In this document: positions 8,905 to 18,533 of the stretch, in pieces
Position numbering within the stretch: the stretch's first letter is position 1
Layout of the letters: each line of letters starts with the position of its first letter
DNA from: JAVBPR01 sp031549485
GTDB lineage: Bacteria; Bacillota; Clostridia; Oscillospirales; Feifaniaceae
Length of the DNA: 64,000 nucleotides
Reading direction: 5' to 3'
Assembly (NCBI GenBank): GCA_031549485.1
Contig: JAVBPR010000008.1
Coordinates: 130,937 to 194,936, forward strand
Program-made: the position numbers and the translations under genes
Notes under the pieces: generated by a model
What the model was told of the DNA's origin: nothing
Databases searched by the model: none
What the model saw: only the letters and a program-made list of their open reading frames with translations

Positions 8905-10965
8905 TTATATAGAAATTAATCTCGAAATAATTGCTGCCGTTTCTGCCCGCGTGATATCGCTTGCCGGCATGATTTTATTTTCACTTCCTTTAACGATTTC
9001 GGAAAGGACGCATGTTGCGACCGAGAGTTTTGCAAAGTCGCTTATCGAAGAAAAATCTTCAAAAGCCTGCAGCAGAATATCCGCTTGTCCCTCATCGGTC
9101 ACGGTTTCAAGCCCTAAAAGTTTTCCCGCCCGCGCTAACATCACCATCGCTTCTTCTCTTGAAATCGGCTTATTCGGGCAAATCGCATTATTTTCGTATC
9201 CGCGCAAAATGCCTTTTTGATAGGCGATTTGAACGGCGCTGTAATACCAGTCATCATTTTTGACATCGGCAAAATCGGTATAATTTCCGTTGTCCTCAAG
9301 CATTAATGCGCGAGCGACTATAGCCGAAAATTCCGCCCTGGTTATCGACCTGTTAGGCGCAAAACTTGTATGCCCGACGCCATATAAAATGTCGCGATCA
9401 ACAAGATTTAATATATCATTTTTTGCCCAGTGACTATCGATATCTTTGAAAACCGGCGGTTTTTCTATCATAGTAACCGAGCGCTCGGAGACAAGCAAAT
9501 AATTGTCTTCATTCCAAAATAGTTTTGGATTATCATAACTTCTAATCGAGCACCATCTCTTCCAATTTATGCCGTCAGCGGAATAATAGATTGTGCCGGA
9601 TCCAAATAGCGACACAAACTGTTCGCCATCCCAAATGACATTGGAAAACGAATCCATCGGCAAACTGTCATCAATCGAAACAGTCCAATTTATGCCGTCC
9701 TCTGAAACAGCTTTCTCCCCGTAACCGCTCACGATTACAAACCGCTTTCCGTTAGAAGCAACCGAATTTGCATAGCCGAGCATTGGGTTTTCAATAATTT
9801 CCCAGGTGTCTCCGCCATCTTTAGAATACGACAAAGTGCTTAAAACATAAGAATTTGCCTTTCTGGTGATTTTGATTTGCGTATTACCTACAGCTGCAAT
9901 ATCGTTTATACCGTTATAACCTGCCGGAATATTAAAATTATCCCCGGCGCCGTAAATTGCGCCGAGTTTCGAATCTTGTCCGGCAAGCGTCCAGTCAAGT
10001 AAATTTACCGAAGTTGCGTATTGATTTTCACCTTTAAAAGGATATTCCCCTCGTATAAAATATTTTCCGTTACAATAATATATATGCTTCGGAACAATCG
10101 GCATATTGTTGGTAGGTATTTGAGTCCAGTTTGCGCCGTCTTCGGAGGTATACATTTCAAAGCCATAAAAGCAAACAAGCTGTTTGCCGTCAAAAACAGA
10201 GTTTTCAAGCATACCATCAAGTTCTTCGGAAGATTGAGCTAAAGCCCAAGTATTTCCGCCGTCATCCGAAACAGCATTATATCTGCCGTTTGCCCGCGCC
10301 CGCACAATTATACGGTTGCCGATAGCGTAGATATTGCTGTAGTAAACGTCGGTGATATTTTCAGGAATACTCACATCAACCGTTTCCCAGTCGATACCGT
10401 TTGTTGATTTATAAATACTTTCACCGCTTGTCAAATAAAAAACATTAGAAACAGCTTTTAAACTTACCTGATGCTCTATTTTTGTTTCATATGTCTCCCA
10501 GTTTATTCCGTCAGGCGAAGTCATGCATATTTGTCTCGAACGGCCTTTATAGGTTCCTGACGCGTAAAGCACAAATAAACTGCCGTTATATGCGATTTTA
10601 GCCGAAGAAACCGAATCCAAAAAATCAATGCCTAAATATTCCCATTTTTTACCGTCTTCGGATATTTGAATATCGCAACTGGCCGCGACAAACTTTCCCG
10701 CCCCGTATGCTAAACCCTCCGTATTTGCTTTGCATCCGAAATCGTCCCATTTGATTCCGTTTTCGCTTGTTTTTACATCCGAATGATTAGATGCTACATA
10801 AATTCCATTTTGAAAAATCATATTGTCATATGGAAAATAATCATATAATATTTCATATTTCGGCGGAAATGCCGCGGAGTATCCCGCGGAAGCCGGTATA
10901 TAAACAAAAGAGAGTATAAGACATAAAACAACAGCCAAACTGACTGTTTTAAAGTGATTTTTCAT
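8905..10965 (-). CDS. Exported sialidase-like-repeat protein with C-terminal SLH anchors
   Basis: 686 residues with a classical signal peptide (residues 1-27, MKNHFKTVSLAVVLCLIL then ASA). Residues of about 30-500 contain many short repeats of the form S-x-DG-x-x-W (TSPDGINWETY, SKDGGDTWEII, YSADGINWKRW), which resemble BNR/sialidase-type beta-propeller blades. No sialidase catalytic set is evident, so an enzyme role is not claimed. The C-terminus carries three S-layer homology modules (starting about 510, 565 and 635; FKDIDSHWA, ITRAEFSAI, ITRAETAAI). These bind secondary cell-wall polymer, so the protein is probably displayed on the surface. It stands alone between a terminator and a 300-base intergenic region. 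Confidence 0.88.
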   Translation of the reverse strand: MKNHFKTVSLAVVLCLILSFVYIPASAGYSAAFPPKYEILYDYFPYDNMIFQNGIYVASNHSDVKTSENGIKWDDFGCKANTEGLAYGAGKFVAASCDIQISEDGKKWEYLGIDFLDSVSSAKIAYNGSLFVLYASGTYKGRSRQICMTSPDGINWETYETKIEHQVSLKAVSNVFYLTSGESIYKSTNGIDWETVDVSIPENITDVYYSNIYAIGNRIIVRARANGRYNAVSDDGGNTWALAQSSEELDGMLENSVFDGKQLVCFYGFEMYTSEDGANWTQIPTNNMPIVPKHIYYCNGKYFIRGEYPFKGENQYATSVNLLDWTLAGQDSKLGAIYGAGDNFNIPAGYNGINDIAAVGNTQIKITRKANSYVLSTLSYSKDGGDTWEIIENPMLGYANSVASNGKRFVIVSGYGEKAVSEDGINWTVSIDDSLPMDSFSNVIWDGEQFVSLFGSGTIYYSADGINWKRWCSIRSYDNPKLFWNEDNYLLVSERSVTMIEKPPVFKDIDSHWAKNDILNLVDRDILYGVGHTSFAPNRSITRAEFSAIVARALMLEDNGNYTDFADVKNDDWYYSAVQIAYQKGILRGYENNAICPNKPISREEAMVMLARAGKLLGLETVTDEGQADILLQAFEDFSSISDFAKLSVATCVLSEIVKGSENKIMPASDITRAETAAIISRLISI

Positions 10966-11268
10966 CGCAAAATTACCTTTCCATAAAAAACGGTTTTATA
11001 ACTATATCCAGTATAACAACATAAAAAAGCGCATGATAGCTGTAATTTATGGCATAAAATCCTTTTTAACACATCATAATACCGGGGTTTTACCGCGCCT
11101 TATTTTAAGCGGCGGGATTGCAAAATTTTGCGCATTTCAAAAGCGAAGATTTTAGTCAGATTTTTCCATAAAATTCGACAAAATAAACTCAATATTGACA
11201 AAGCGTGTTACGTAATATAACATCAGATTATTAAGGGTCATTTTTGTGCATGGGATGGGGGTTTGCGC
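10966..11268. other. Intergenic region between divergent genes
   Basis: About 300 bases of AT-rich DNA between the SLH/propeller gene and the sigma factor. Apart from the sigma-factor promoter at 11195-11223 I see no gene, riboswitch-like structure or repeat. Confidence 0.6.
11195..11223 (+). promoter_or_regulatory. Promoter of the sigma/anti-sigma pair
   Basis: TTGACA (11195-11200), 17-base spacer, TAACAT (11218-11223), about 45 bases before the sigma-factor start. It looks like a housekeeping-type promoter. Confidence 0.6.
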
Positions 11269-11859
11269 ATGTTTTTTATGATTTTTGCGGCTATGCCGCT
11301 GGCGCTTTCTAACAACGAGTTTCATGAAATTTATTCAAAATATGAACAGCAGATTATGAAAACTTCGGCGTATGTCACACGCGCATGCCCGTCTAATTTC
11401 GACGATGTTTTTCAAGAGACCAGCATCAGCATGTATAAAAATCTTGAAAAATTCAAAACCTTTGAAAATCCTGTCGGCTGGCTGCATACCGTTGCCCAAA
11501 ATCATCTTCATATGATTTATCGAAACGAAAAGAAGCGCGACAAAAAGTTTATCTCTATTGATGATGATTTTTACCACGACCTTCCGTGCAGCACGCCCGA
11601 TCCGCTTGCCACGCTGATTGAAGACGAAGACTATCAAATTCTTCAGAGCTTATTATCAAAGTTTAACAAGCAGTATTCCGCGGTTCTTGATTTGAAATAT
11701 AATTACGGCTGCAACGTAAAAGAAATCTCCAAATCGCTAAACTTAAAAGAAATGAATGTTTATCAGATTCTGTCAAGATGCAAACGCGAGATTAAACGCA
11801 ACATGAAAAAACAGCCGAAGGATTCGGATTCTTTAAAGGAGGCGAGTAAATATGAGTAA
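11269..11859 (+). CDS. ECF-type sigma-70 family RNA polymerase sigma factor
   Basis: 196 residues. The ATG at 11269 has a GGGATGGGGG tract about eight bases upstream; an in-frame TTG two codons earlier is too close to it. Region 2 is seen in residues of about 20-85 (DDVFQETSISMYKNL, NPVGWLHTVAQNH), with the -10-recognition helix. Region 4 lies at about 135-180 (LDLKYNYGCNVKEISKSL, MNVYQILSRCKREIK). It overlaps the next gene by eight bases (translational coupling). That gene encodes a single-span membrane protein and is probably its anti-sigma partner. The target promoters are not visible. Confidence 0.88.
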   Translation: MFFMIFAAMPLALSNNEFHEIYSKYEQQIMKTSAYVTRACPSNFDDVFQETSISMYKNLEKFKTFENPVGWLHTVAQNHLHMIYRNEKKRDKKFISIDDDFYHDLPCSTPDPLATLIEDEDYQILQSLLSKFNKQYSAVLDLKYNYGCNVKEISKSLNLKEMNVYQILSRCKREIKRNMKKQPKDSDSLKEASKYE

Positions 11860-12616
11860 TAATAGGAAAGGTTTCGATTTCAAAAACGACCGGGAATTTG
11901 AAGAAATGCTTGGAAAAGCTTTTCGGGAAAACGACCAAAAAATCGCGGACGAAATCGCGGCAATGCCCGACTTGCCTGTCAAAAAAGATAGTTATGACGT
12001 GATTATGGCAAAGATAGAAGCGCGCGAGGCGAAGACGCAGTCGCAAAAGACAGGAAAGCGCTTTCTTTTGGTCGCCGCCATTGTTGCTTTTCTTGTCGCC
12101 GGAACTATCGGCATTGCTTACGGTTTTAAAATCTGGTTTTTCAAGCCGTCAAGCACGGCGCAAACCGACAGAGGTGTTGTTATCGTAACCGAAAATGACG
12201 ACATTGCGGCGGGCTTGCTGATGCTTACATATAATGATATGCAAGCAAAAGTCGGTTTTAAATTATTATTGCCACAAGCTCTTCCGGTTGCATTTAATAT
12301 CGAGTCCTATTTGGCAGAACAGAATAAAGCATTAATCGTTTTTACAGATAGCATAAAAAGATTTACATTATTTCAGGAGCAATTGCAAATTTCAACACAA
12401 AATAACGGAAATGGATTTGGCGGCGATTCAATCATTGATAAGATAACAATCCTTGGACTTGAAGCAAAAATTGTTAGTTCGAATAATACTCCAAATCAAT
12501 ACAGAGTAGACTTTCAAATCGATAATATCAGTTACTCTCTTTCTTTTCAAAATTTCAATACCGAAGATGCAAAAACAGTTCTTTCCGGCTTGGAATATTT
12601 TGAAGCCGAAAAATAA
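11852..12616 (+). CDS. Probable membrane anti-sigma factor with DUF4367-like outer domain
   Basis: 254 residues. The ATG overlaps the sigma-factor stop and AAGGAGG lies nine bases upstream. The cytoplasmic N-terminus (1-70) is acidic and helical. One membrane segment is at about 71-95 (FLLVAAIVAFLVAGTIGIAYGF). The outside part ends with a beta-rich domain (VDFQIDNISYSLSFQNF, then a helix to EYFEAEK) that resembles DUF4367, a domain often found on anti-sigma and sporulation-type membrane proteins. The role as the sigma partner comes from gene order and topology rather than from a recognised anti-sigma motif. Confidence 0.7.
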   Translation: MSNNRKGFDFKNDREFEEMLGKAFRENDQKIADEIAAMPDLPVKKDSYDVIMAKIEAREAKTQSQKTGKRFLLVAAIVAFLVAGTIGIAYGFKIWFFKPSSTAQTDRGVVIVTENDDIAAGLLMLTYNDMQAKVGFKLLLPQALPVAFNIESYLAEQNKALIVFTDSIKRFTLFQEQLQISTQNNGNGFGGDSIIDKITILGLEAKIVSSNNTPNQYRVDFQIDNISYSLSFQNFNTEDAKTVLSGLEYFEAEK

Positions 12617-12632
12617 AATTTAATATTTTTTA

Positions 12633-12666
12633 AAGGGCGGAAGCAAGTTGCTTCCGCCCTTTTTTG
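12633..12666 (+). terminator. Rho-independent terminator after the anti-sigma gene
   Basis: AAGGGCGGAAGCAA / TTGCTTCCGCCCTT stem followed by six T. Confidence 0.85.
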
Positions 12667-12772
12667 TTTGATTTGTAAAATATTTGTCGTTTTTTGTTAC
12701 ATTTTGTCAAACTTTGCTTTCTTTTTGCATTAACAGTGCAGAACCCAAAAAAAGAAAAGGAAGGTAACGACA

Positions 12773-13177
12773 ATGACAAAAAGAAAAGTGACAAAAATAA
12801 CGGCAATTATCCTTGTATTAATGTGTGTGGTAATGGTTAGCACCGCGCTCGCCTATCAGTATCTGTTTTGGACTAATACCGGTATCGGCAAGGTGAGCGC
12901 AACGGTGGCGCGGGCGACCGCCTCAACCGAGGCAACCCAAAATGTAAATACCGTATCGGTAACGGTCCAGCTCCAGCGCCTCTATAACGGCAGCTGGCAA
13001 AACTACGGCTCCTCTTATACCGCCACAAGGTCAAACTATTTTTATGTGGATATAAGCCGTGATATTACTATCGAGCGGGGATATGCTTACCGAACGATGA
13101 GTATACATACCGTAATCCATAACGGAAAAACAGAAACCGCTTTCCCGATTTACAGCGGCGGCATGGCATTTGCTTAA
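12773..13177 (+). CDS. Small secreted protein of unknown function
   Basis: 134 residues. GGAAGG lies ten bases before the ATG. A signal peptide or single membrane anchor occupies residues 1-27 (ITAIILVLMCVVMVSTALA). The rest is a compact, beta-rich domain with VQLQRLYNGSWQNYGSSY and a tail ERGYAYRTMSIHTV, a pattern resembling small exported Firmicutes proteins in which a Gly-Tyr-x-Tyr-Arg strand follows a tryptophan. I do not recognise a named family with confidence. The gene has its own terminators before and after, so it is monocistronic. Confidence 0.7.
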   Translation: MTKRKVTKITAIILVLMCVVMVSTALAYQYLFWTNTGIGKVSATVARATASTEATQNVNTVSVTVQLQRLYNGSWQNYGSSYTATRSNYFYVDISRDITIERGYAYRTMSIHTVIHNGKTETAFPIYSGGMAFA

Positions 13178-13230
13178 AATTAAACCGAAACCTAAAGCTT
13201 CTTTCTTATTTTAGTAAAACAGTGAGATAC

Positions 13231-13279
13231 GGAAAGGTGTGTAAAGTTTGAAACTTTACGCGCCTTAATCCGTTTTTTT
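13231..13279 (+). terminator. Two-part hairpin terminator
   Basis: An outer ACGGA...TCCGT pairing encloses the stem GTAAAGTTT / AAACTTTAC, then TTTTTTT. Confidence 0.65.
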
Positions 13280-13353
13280 ATCGGATGTAAAATTATAGGA
13301 AAAAATAAAATGCACAAAAAAATAATAAAAAAGAAAGAAACAGGTGAAATGAA

Positions 13354-13695
13354 ATGGGCACAAAAAATTATCCGGAACTATTAGAGCAAAACAGGAAACC
13401 CTATTCAGAAATTCTTAAAAGCAAAATCCTCCGCGCCCCGATCAAGCTAAGCTATCATTTCTTAGAGACATGTTTGTTTACCGAGGAAAATATCCCTTAT
13501 ATTACTTACGGCATAAGAATCGAGCAGTTCGCAAACGGCAAAAAGACCGAAGAAACTTTTATCGACATCATTGCCGACAAGGATGCCGGCGAAGCGTTCT
13601 TCAACAGCGTTGTAGCAAATTTTCTGACGCCAAAATTTTTAATAGATATTGCGACCAAATTTATCGATGACACCTCCAAAGTCCTGCCAAACTAA
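13354..13695 (+). CDS. Small cytoplasmic conserved protein (DUF6514-like)
   Basis: 113 residues, no signal peptide or membrane segment. AGGTG lies eight bases before the ATG. The core YITYGIRIEQFANGKKTEE, then a strand TFIDIIADKD and a C-terminal helix ending IDIATKFIDD, resembles the DUF6514 family of short Clostridia proteins (YGI strand, DI strand, then a helix closing in a Phe/Ile-Asp-Asp motif). The function of the family is unknown to me. It is monocistronic, between terminators. Confidence 0.65.
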   Translation: MGTKNYPELLEQNRKPYSEILKSKILRAPIKLSYHFLETCLFTEENIPYITYGIRIEQFANGKKTEETFIDIIADKDAGEAFFNSVVANFLTPKFLIDIATKFIDDTSKVLPN

Positions 13696-13717
13696 ATAAA
13701 AAGATAAGAACCGCAAT

Positions 13718-13749
13718 AAAGCAGCCCCGACAAATGTCGGGGCTGCTTT
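13718..13749 (+). terminator. Rho-independent terminator
   Basis: AAGCAGCCCCGACA / TGTCGGGGCTGCTT hairpin followed by T-rich bases. Confidence 0.8.
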
Positions 13750-13858
13750 GTTGCCGGGAGCAAGGCGGCGCAGTATTTAGCGCGATAATCCCGATATCGT
13801 GATAGGTTGGGTCCCCCGAGGCTCAATAATCAACATTTCATGTAAAATAGCCCTAAAT

Positions 13859-13887
13859 TTGAGTATTTTGTTTATATATGCTATGCT
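13859..13887 (+). promoter_or_regulatory. Promoter of the 956-residue SLH protein
   Basis: TTGAGT (13859-13864), 17 bases, TATGCT (13882-13887), leaving a leader of about 105 bases. I see no clear riboswitch fold in that leader. The remainder of the 13750-13998 gap shows nothing recognisable. Confidence 0.5.
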
Positions 13888-13998
13888 TTAGTTATAATGC
13901 CATATATTTATATGGAAATTTACACGCTTTTTATTGGTTTTAGACAATTTGCGTTCTAAATCTTAATAAAAAATCGACCGAAAGGCAAAGGTGATTTT

Positions 13999-16869
13999 AT
14001 GAAAAAGATTATCGCATTATCGCTATCCTTGGTTTTGTGTTTCTCGTTTTGTTTTCCGGTATTTGCCGCAAACGAAACTCCGGCAAATTTGAAGTTTGTT
14101 GACGTTCCCGAATCATACTGGGCGAGTAAAGAAATATATAGTTTCTACGAAGCCGGAGTTGTCGGCGGAACAAGCGACAATACTTTCTCGCCGGACAATC
14201 TTGTAAGGCGCTCGGAATTTTGTAAAATTCTTACCCTCGCTTTTGGCATAGCGCTTGACACTTCCGAAACAACAAGTTTTGCCGATGTTTCTCCAAGCGA
14301 CTGGTTCTTCCCATATGTGCAAAGCTGCAAAAGCTATTTAATAAGCTATGTTATGCCCGGCAACAAGCTGGAATTCCATCCAAATGAATATGCAAAACGC
14401 GAAGATATCGCCGTGGCGCTTGTTTTGCTTTTAGGATACTCTGCCGAAGACGCTGTAAATCCAAACGCCGCAAAAGAAAGGTTTTCCGATTGCGGCGATC
14501 TTTCCCCGGAACTTCTTGCATATATCAGCGTCGCTACTGAACTTGGCCTTATCAACGGATACGGCGACGGAACTTTTCGCCCTAAGGAAAGTATTACAAG
14601 AGCTGAAACAATGGTTCTTGCCTCCCGCGCAAGCGAAAACTTTTTTGAACTTGATCCGGATTACAGGGACTCAGGCGAGCTGTCGGTTAATACCACCGTC
14701 ACTTATTCTGCTGACAAGAAGTCTGCCACATTGACCTTCTTGACAGAAGAGGGCGCGACAATTCGCGTTGACTGGGACAACAATGTTCCTTTGACCGCCA
14801 CCGGCGACGGCAAAGCAACCGGAACTTACACCTATGTTTTTAATAACGAACAATATAAAGAGCTTTACATATACGCAACAAAAGGAAATAAAAAGTATTA
14901 CGGCAATTTGTCGATTTCCAACGAGGCTTCCATGCCCGAGCTTTTTGTTGACGACTTTGTTGCAAATACAGAAGCACCGCAAATTACCATTTCCGGCACC
15001 CTTATTGTCGATAAATACGAAGACTGCCTGACCGTCAACGGTGTGCCTGTTGAAGTTTCCAAAACCACGCATAAATGGAGCACGACAGTTCTTCTCCCCG
15101 AGGGCATAACAACTATAACTATAGTTGCTAAAAACTCAAAAGGTCAGACCGTTTCGGTCGAAAAAAAGGCTATCCGTATGCTTCCATCCTCTTTTCCGAC
15201 TTTAACGATCGACTCTTTTCCGAATACCGTCAACACTCCGCAAATAACATTAACCGGCAGCTACAAGCGCGGAAACGCCTACGAAGTTGACCGAGTTGAA
15301 GTCTATGATTATGTGAATAAAAAAATACACATTATCGGAAATAATCCTGTTTCCGGAACTTTCAGCAAAACGCTGCCTTTAAATCTCGGTTTAAACAAAA
15401 TTTATTTTGCCGTCTATGATAAATACGGAAATCACATTACAAGAGAAATTTCAGTAACATATGAAAAGCAGCAAAATATTGTTTCACTTTACCTTGACGA
15501 GATTCCTTCGGTCTCGCTAACCCCCAGCGTTAAAATTTCCGGGCATATAACGTCGTCTGTGCCAAATGAACAAACAGGGCTTTTTATCAATGGCCAAAGA
15601 TATTCTGTAACCACTTCAGACCGAAGCTTTTCGATTGATTATCCGCTTAATAAAGCCGGGAAAAACGAGCTGAAAATATATGCGGAAACCGACAGCGGCA
15701 AATCCCCTATTACAACAGTTATCGTGGAACGCAAAGAGAACAGCAAATTCGCAACTATTAATATCGACCCGTTCCCCGAATCTGTAGATAATGATAAATT
15801 TACAATTTCCGGCAACTATACAAAAGGCGAGTTCGATGTTGCAAAACTTGAGTTTCATGATTATGTAGGCCAAAGACGCTTCGTTCTTCCTTCTAACAAA
15901 ACTTCCGGCACCTTTAGTCAATCCGTGACATTATTACCCGGCGAGAATCGCTTTGCTCTTCAATTAACCGATACTATGGGAAATCAAGTTTTTAAAGATG
16001 TAGAAGTTAATTTCACCGGTGTTTCATCTACCCTAAAACTTACTTTGGATTACCCAATCTCCTCGATTACCGTAGATCCGAATAAAGGCTATGTTGACAT
16101 TTCCGGAAATGTCACCGGAAACACACTTGACGAAAACCCGCAGATATTTTTAAATGATACCGTCTATACAATGACCGCGAAAAACGGCGCCTTTACCGCG
16201 CGTTATTACCCCAAAAAAGACGGCGTTGAAATGTTAAATATTTACGCTAAAACTTCTGCGCAAACAACAGACACTTTTACAAAACGATTACTATATCTTC
16301 TTCCGACAACGCTCCCGACAGTTACACTGGATCAAGCGGCGGCAACCGTCTATACTTCTTCGTATCATCTCAGCGGAAGCTATGCGCGCGGAACAGGAAA
16401 CGGTGTCAGCTCAATTGAAATTAAAAATTACGCTACCGGCGAAAAATTTATAGTGCCTGTCACAAATCCCTCTTCTGGAACTTTCGGAATTGATATTCCA
16501 CTTATTAAAGGCGAAAATGCTCTAAGCGTTACTGTTTTAGACATGGACGCTCTTGAAGGTTATGCCAATGCTACGATAACTTATAGCAGTACTCCCAGCG
16601 GCAATTTTTATCTTGAGCTGCAGCTCGACAATTATTCATCTACTGTCTATGAAGACAGCATCACTCTCTCCGGCACCCTTAAATCAAGCAATCCGCCGGC
16701 GGAATTATATTTCAACGGCAACTCTGTTCCGCTTGATTCAAACGGCCGTTTCTCGGTAACAATTTCGCTTGTCCCCGGCGATAATATCATTACTTATCAA
16801 TATAAAGACCAATTTTTCAAAAATCTTTCACCGGGCAGTCTTACAATAAAATATATCGTTAATGAGTAA
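13999..16869 (+). CDS. S-layer-type surface protein: N-terminal SLH modules plus repeated beta-sandwich domains
   Basis: 956 residues with a signal peptide (1-24, ending VFA). Three SLH modules follow at about 31-85, 92-150 and 158-215 (KFVDVPESYWASKEI, SFADVSPSDWFFPYV, YGDGTFRPKESITRAE). From residue 225 there are alternating beta-sandwich repeats of about 90-110 residues with the recurring motifs P-x-x-TI/TLD-x-FP, ISG-x-Y-x-G and SGTFSKTL/SGTFGIDI. This suggests five to six Ig-like units in tandem. The protein is probably non-covalently attached to cell-wall polymer and projects a rod of Ig-like domains. It is a single gene with its own promoter and terminator. Confidence 0.9.
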   Translation: MKKIIALSLSLVLCFSFCFPVFAANETPANLKFVDVPESYWASKEIYSFYEAGVVGGTSDNTFSPDNLVRRSEFCKILTLAFGIALDTSETTSFADVSPSDWFFPYVQSCKSYLISYVMPGNKLEFHPNEYAKREDIAVALVLLLGYSAEDAVNPNAAKERFSDCGDLSPELLAYISVATELGLINGYGDGTFRPKESITRAETMVLASRASENFFELDPDYRDSGELSVNTTVTYSADKKSATLTFLTEEGATIRVDWDNNVPLTATGDGKATGTYTYVFNNEQYKELYIYATKGNKKYYGNLSISNEASMPELFVDDFVANTEAPQITISGTLIVDKYEDCLTVNGVPVEVSKTTHKWSTTVLLPEGITTITIVAKNSKGQTVSVEKKAIRMLPSSFPTLTIDSFPNTVNTPQITLTGSYKRGNAYEVDRVEVYDYVNKKIHIIGNNPVSGTFSKTLPLNLGLNKIYFAVYDKYGNHITREISVTYEKQQNIVSLYLDEIPSVSLTPSVKISGHITSSVPNEQTGLFINGQRYSVTTSDRSFSIDYPLNKAGKNELKIYAETDSGKSPITTVIVERKENSKFATINIDPFPESVDNDKFTISGNYTKGEFDVAKLEFHDYVGQRRFVLPSNKTSGTFSQSVTLLPGENRFALQLTDTMGNQVFKDVEVNFTGVSSTLKLTLDYPISSITVDPNKGYVDISGNVTGNTLDENPQIFLNDTVYTMTAKNGAFTARYYPKKDGVEMLNIYAKTSAQTTDTFTKRLLYLLPTTLPTVTLDQAAATVYTSSYHLSGSYARGTGNGVSSIEIKNYATGEKFIVPVTNPSSGTFGIDIPLIKGENALSVTVLDMDALEGYANATITYSSTPSGNFYLELQLDNYSSTVYEDSITLSGTLKSSNPPAELYFNGNSVPLDSNGRFSVTISLVPGDNIITYQYKDQFFKNLSPGSLTIKYIVNE

Positions 16870-16906
16870 AGGCATCGACGATGCAGGGAAAACGGCATAA
16901 ACACAC

Positions 16907-16943
16907 AAAAATCCGTCTAACTAATATAGTTAGACGGATTTTT
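16907..16943. terminator. Bidirectional rho-independent terminator
   Basis: AAAATCCGTCTAACTA / TAGTTAGACGGATTTT stem between convergent genes, with A and T runs at either side. Confidence 0.85.
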
Positions 16944-16961
16944 CATAGTTTTATTTATAAT

Positions 16962-18434
16962 TTACATTTCGGGAATTGTTATGACAAACCAATTTCCGTT
17001 TTTCCTTGCAAGCGCGAAGCCCTCACGAAGCTCGGAAACATAATCATACTCCATCTCGATTACTAAATTTCCTGCCTTATCGATAAAGCCGAATTTGGCG
17101 TCTGAATTGCGCTCGCCGAAATATATTTTGCCGCTCGGGGAATTGCCGACCAAAGCAAAATTGCCAATAAAATTGGACGCATAATCATAATTAAAATCAA
17201 TGACTTCATTTCCGCTTGTGTCGACAAAGCCGAATTTGCCGGCTTTTTTAACTCTGGCAAGCCCGTTTGCAAAATATGGCGCATCAGGGTATTCATATGT
17301 ACTATATAAATCATGCTTATCAAAATCATAAATACAAGGGACAACAAGCTTTCCGGTTTTGTCGATAAACCCCAATTTATCATCCTTTTTTACAGGAGCG
17401 TATCCTTGCTTAAACTCACCCGTAAATTCGTAAATTAGCGGAACAACTTCTTCGCCGCTTGTGTTAATATATCCCCATTTGCCGATATATGGATTCGCCA
17501 TTCCGCTATGCGCCATGCCGCTGAAAGAATCAACACTGACCGAGCACATTCCTTCGCTAAAATTGCCGGCATAATTTCCCGCAAAATCATCCACACCGTC
17601 ATATTTCAAGGGCACAATTTCTTTACCGGTTATATCGATATAAGCAAATTTATCAGGATTTCCGTCTTCGGTACAAACCCAAGTAATATCTTCATAAAAT
17701 CCGCCAATCATATAATACTTCGGCTCGATAATTATTTGCCCGGAATTATCAATAAAACCTTGTTTGGAGTCATCGCTTTCGAAGATAAAGCCTTTGCCGG
17801 AGATATCGGATTTCAAAAAGTTATATTGAAACGGGATTACAATATTTCCAGTTTTGTCGATAACGCCGTATTTATTACCACTACAGCAGACGGCCAGTCC
17901 ATTTATAAAGGGAAAGGCTTTTGTATATTTGAAAGGAATTACGGTTTCGCCGTTTCTGTCAATATATCCGTACAAAACATCATTTAATGAAAAATTGCCT
18001 TTTGACACAACAAACAAAGCTTCATTAAATGCGAATAGTTGTACATCCTGCTCAAAATTAAATTGAATCAATTTTTTGTTTTTTGTATCTATAGCGAAAT
18101 TAGCATTCGCATAGCTTGGGACATAAATGCCGTCTTCACTGTATTCTGTACTTCCAAGAGGCTTATCGGTAGAATAAACAACCTTTCCAGTTGTATCAAT
18201 AAAAAAACTTTTAAACGCATCACTGGCAAGAACAAGTCCATTTTCGAAACGCTCGTTGTAATTAATTATTACATTATTCTGCACCGGCACTATTTTAATT
18301 GTATCCCCGCTCCGGTCAGGAGTTGCCATGCCAAGATCAGTTTCGGTAACTTTTTCGTTCATGGTCGGATTTGCAACGCAAGCAGAAAAAATAAAGGTAG
18401 CGGTAATTAAAGCTGTAAAAATTTTTAATTTCAA
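16962..18434 (-). CDS. WG-repeat lipoprotein
   Basis: 490 residues with a lipoprotein signal peptide and lipobox (IFSAC, Cys19), so it is predicted to be tethered to the outer face of the membrane. From residue 95 it is built of about nine WG (KWG) repeats of 45-55 residues with the pattern KYGYIDKTGNxVIPxxYD (KYGVIDKTGNIVIPFQYN, KFGFVDTSGNEVIDFNYD). WG repeats form beta-sheet scaffolds of unknown general function. It is convergent with the SLH gene and divergent from the stalk-domain pair at 18534. Confidence 0.9.
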   Translation of the reverse strand: MKLKIFTALITATFIFSACVANPTMNEKVTETDLGMATPDRSGDTIKIVPVQNNVIINYNERFENGLVLASDAFKSFFIDTTGKVVYSTDKPLGSTEYSEDGIYVPSYANANFAIDTKNKKLIQFNFEQDVQLFAFNEALFVVSKGNFSLNDVLYGYIDRNGETVIPFKYTKAFPFINGLAVCCSGNKYGVIDKTGNIVIPFQYNFLKSDISGKGFIFESDDSKQGFIDNSGQIIIEPKYYMIGGFYEDITWVCTEDGNPDKFAYIDITGKEIVPLKYDGVDDFAGNYAGNFSEGMCSVSVDSFSGMAHSGMANPYIGKWGYINTSGEEVVPLIYEFTGEFKQGYAPVKKDDKLGFIDKTGKLVVPCIYDFDKHDLYSTYEYPDAPYFANGLARVKKAGKFGFVDTSGNEVIDFNYDYASNFIGNFALVGNSPSGKIYFGERNSDAKFGFIDKAGNLVIEMEYDYVSELREGFALARKNGNWFVITIPEM

Positions 18435-18533
18435 ATAAATCGTCTCCTTTCTTTAGCTAATAATAGCATTCTTTAAAGCTAATGGCAAAGGTTGCAACAA
18501 AATGCTATACTAAAAACAAAAAGGAGTAAAACA

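Noticed and set aside
13750..13998. Riboswitch before the 956-residue SLH gene
   Set aside because: I could not find the conserved core of a c-di-GMP, cobalamin or other known class; only a promoter is supported.
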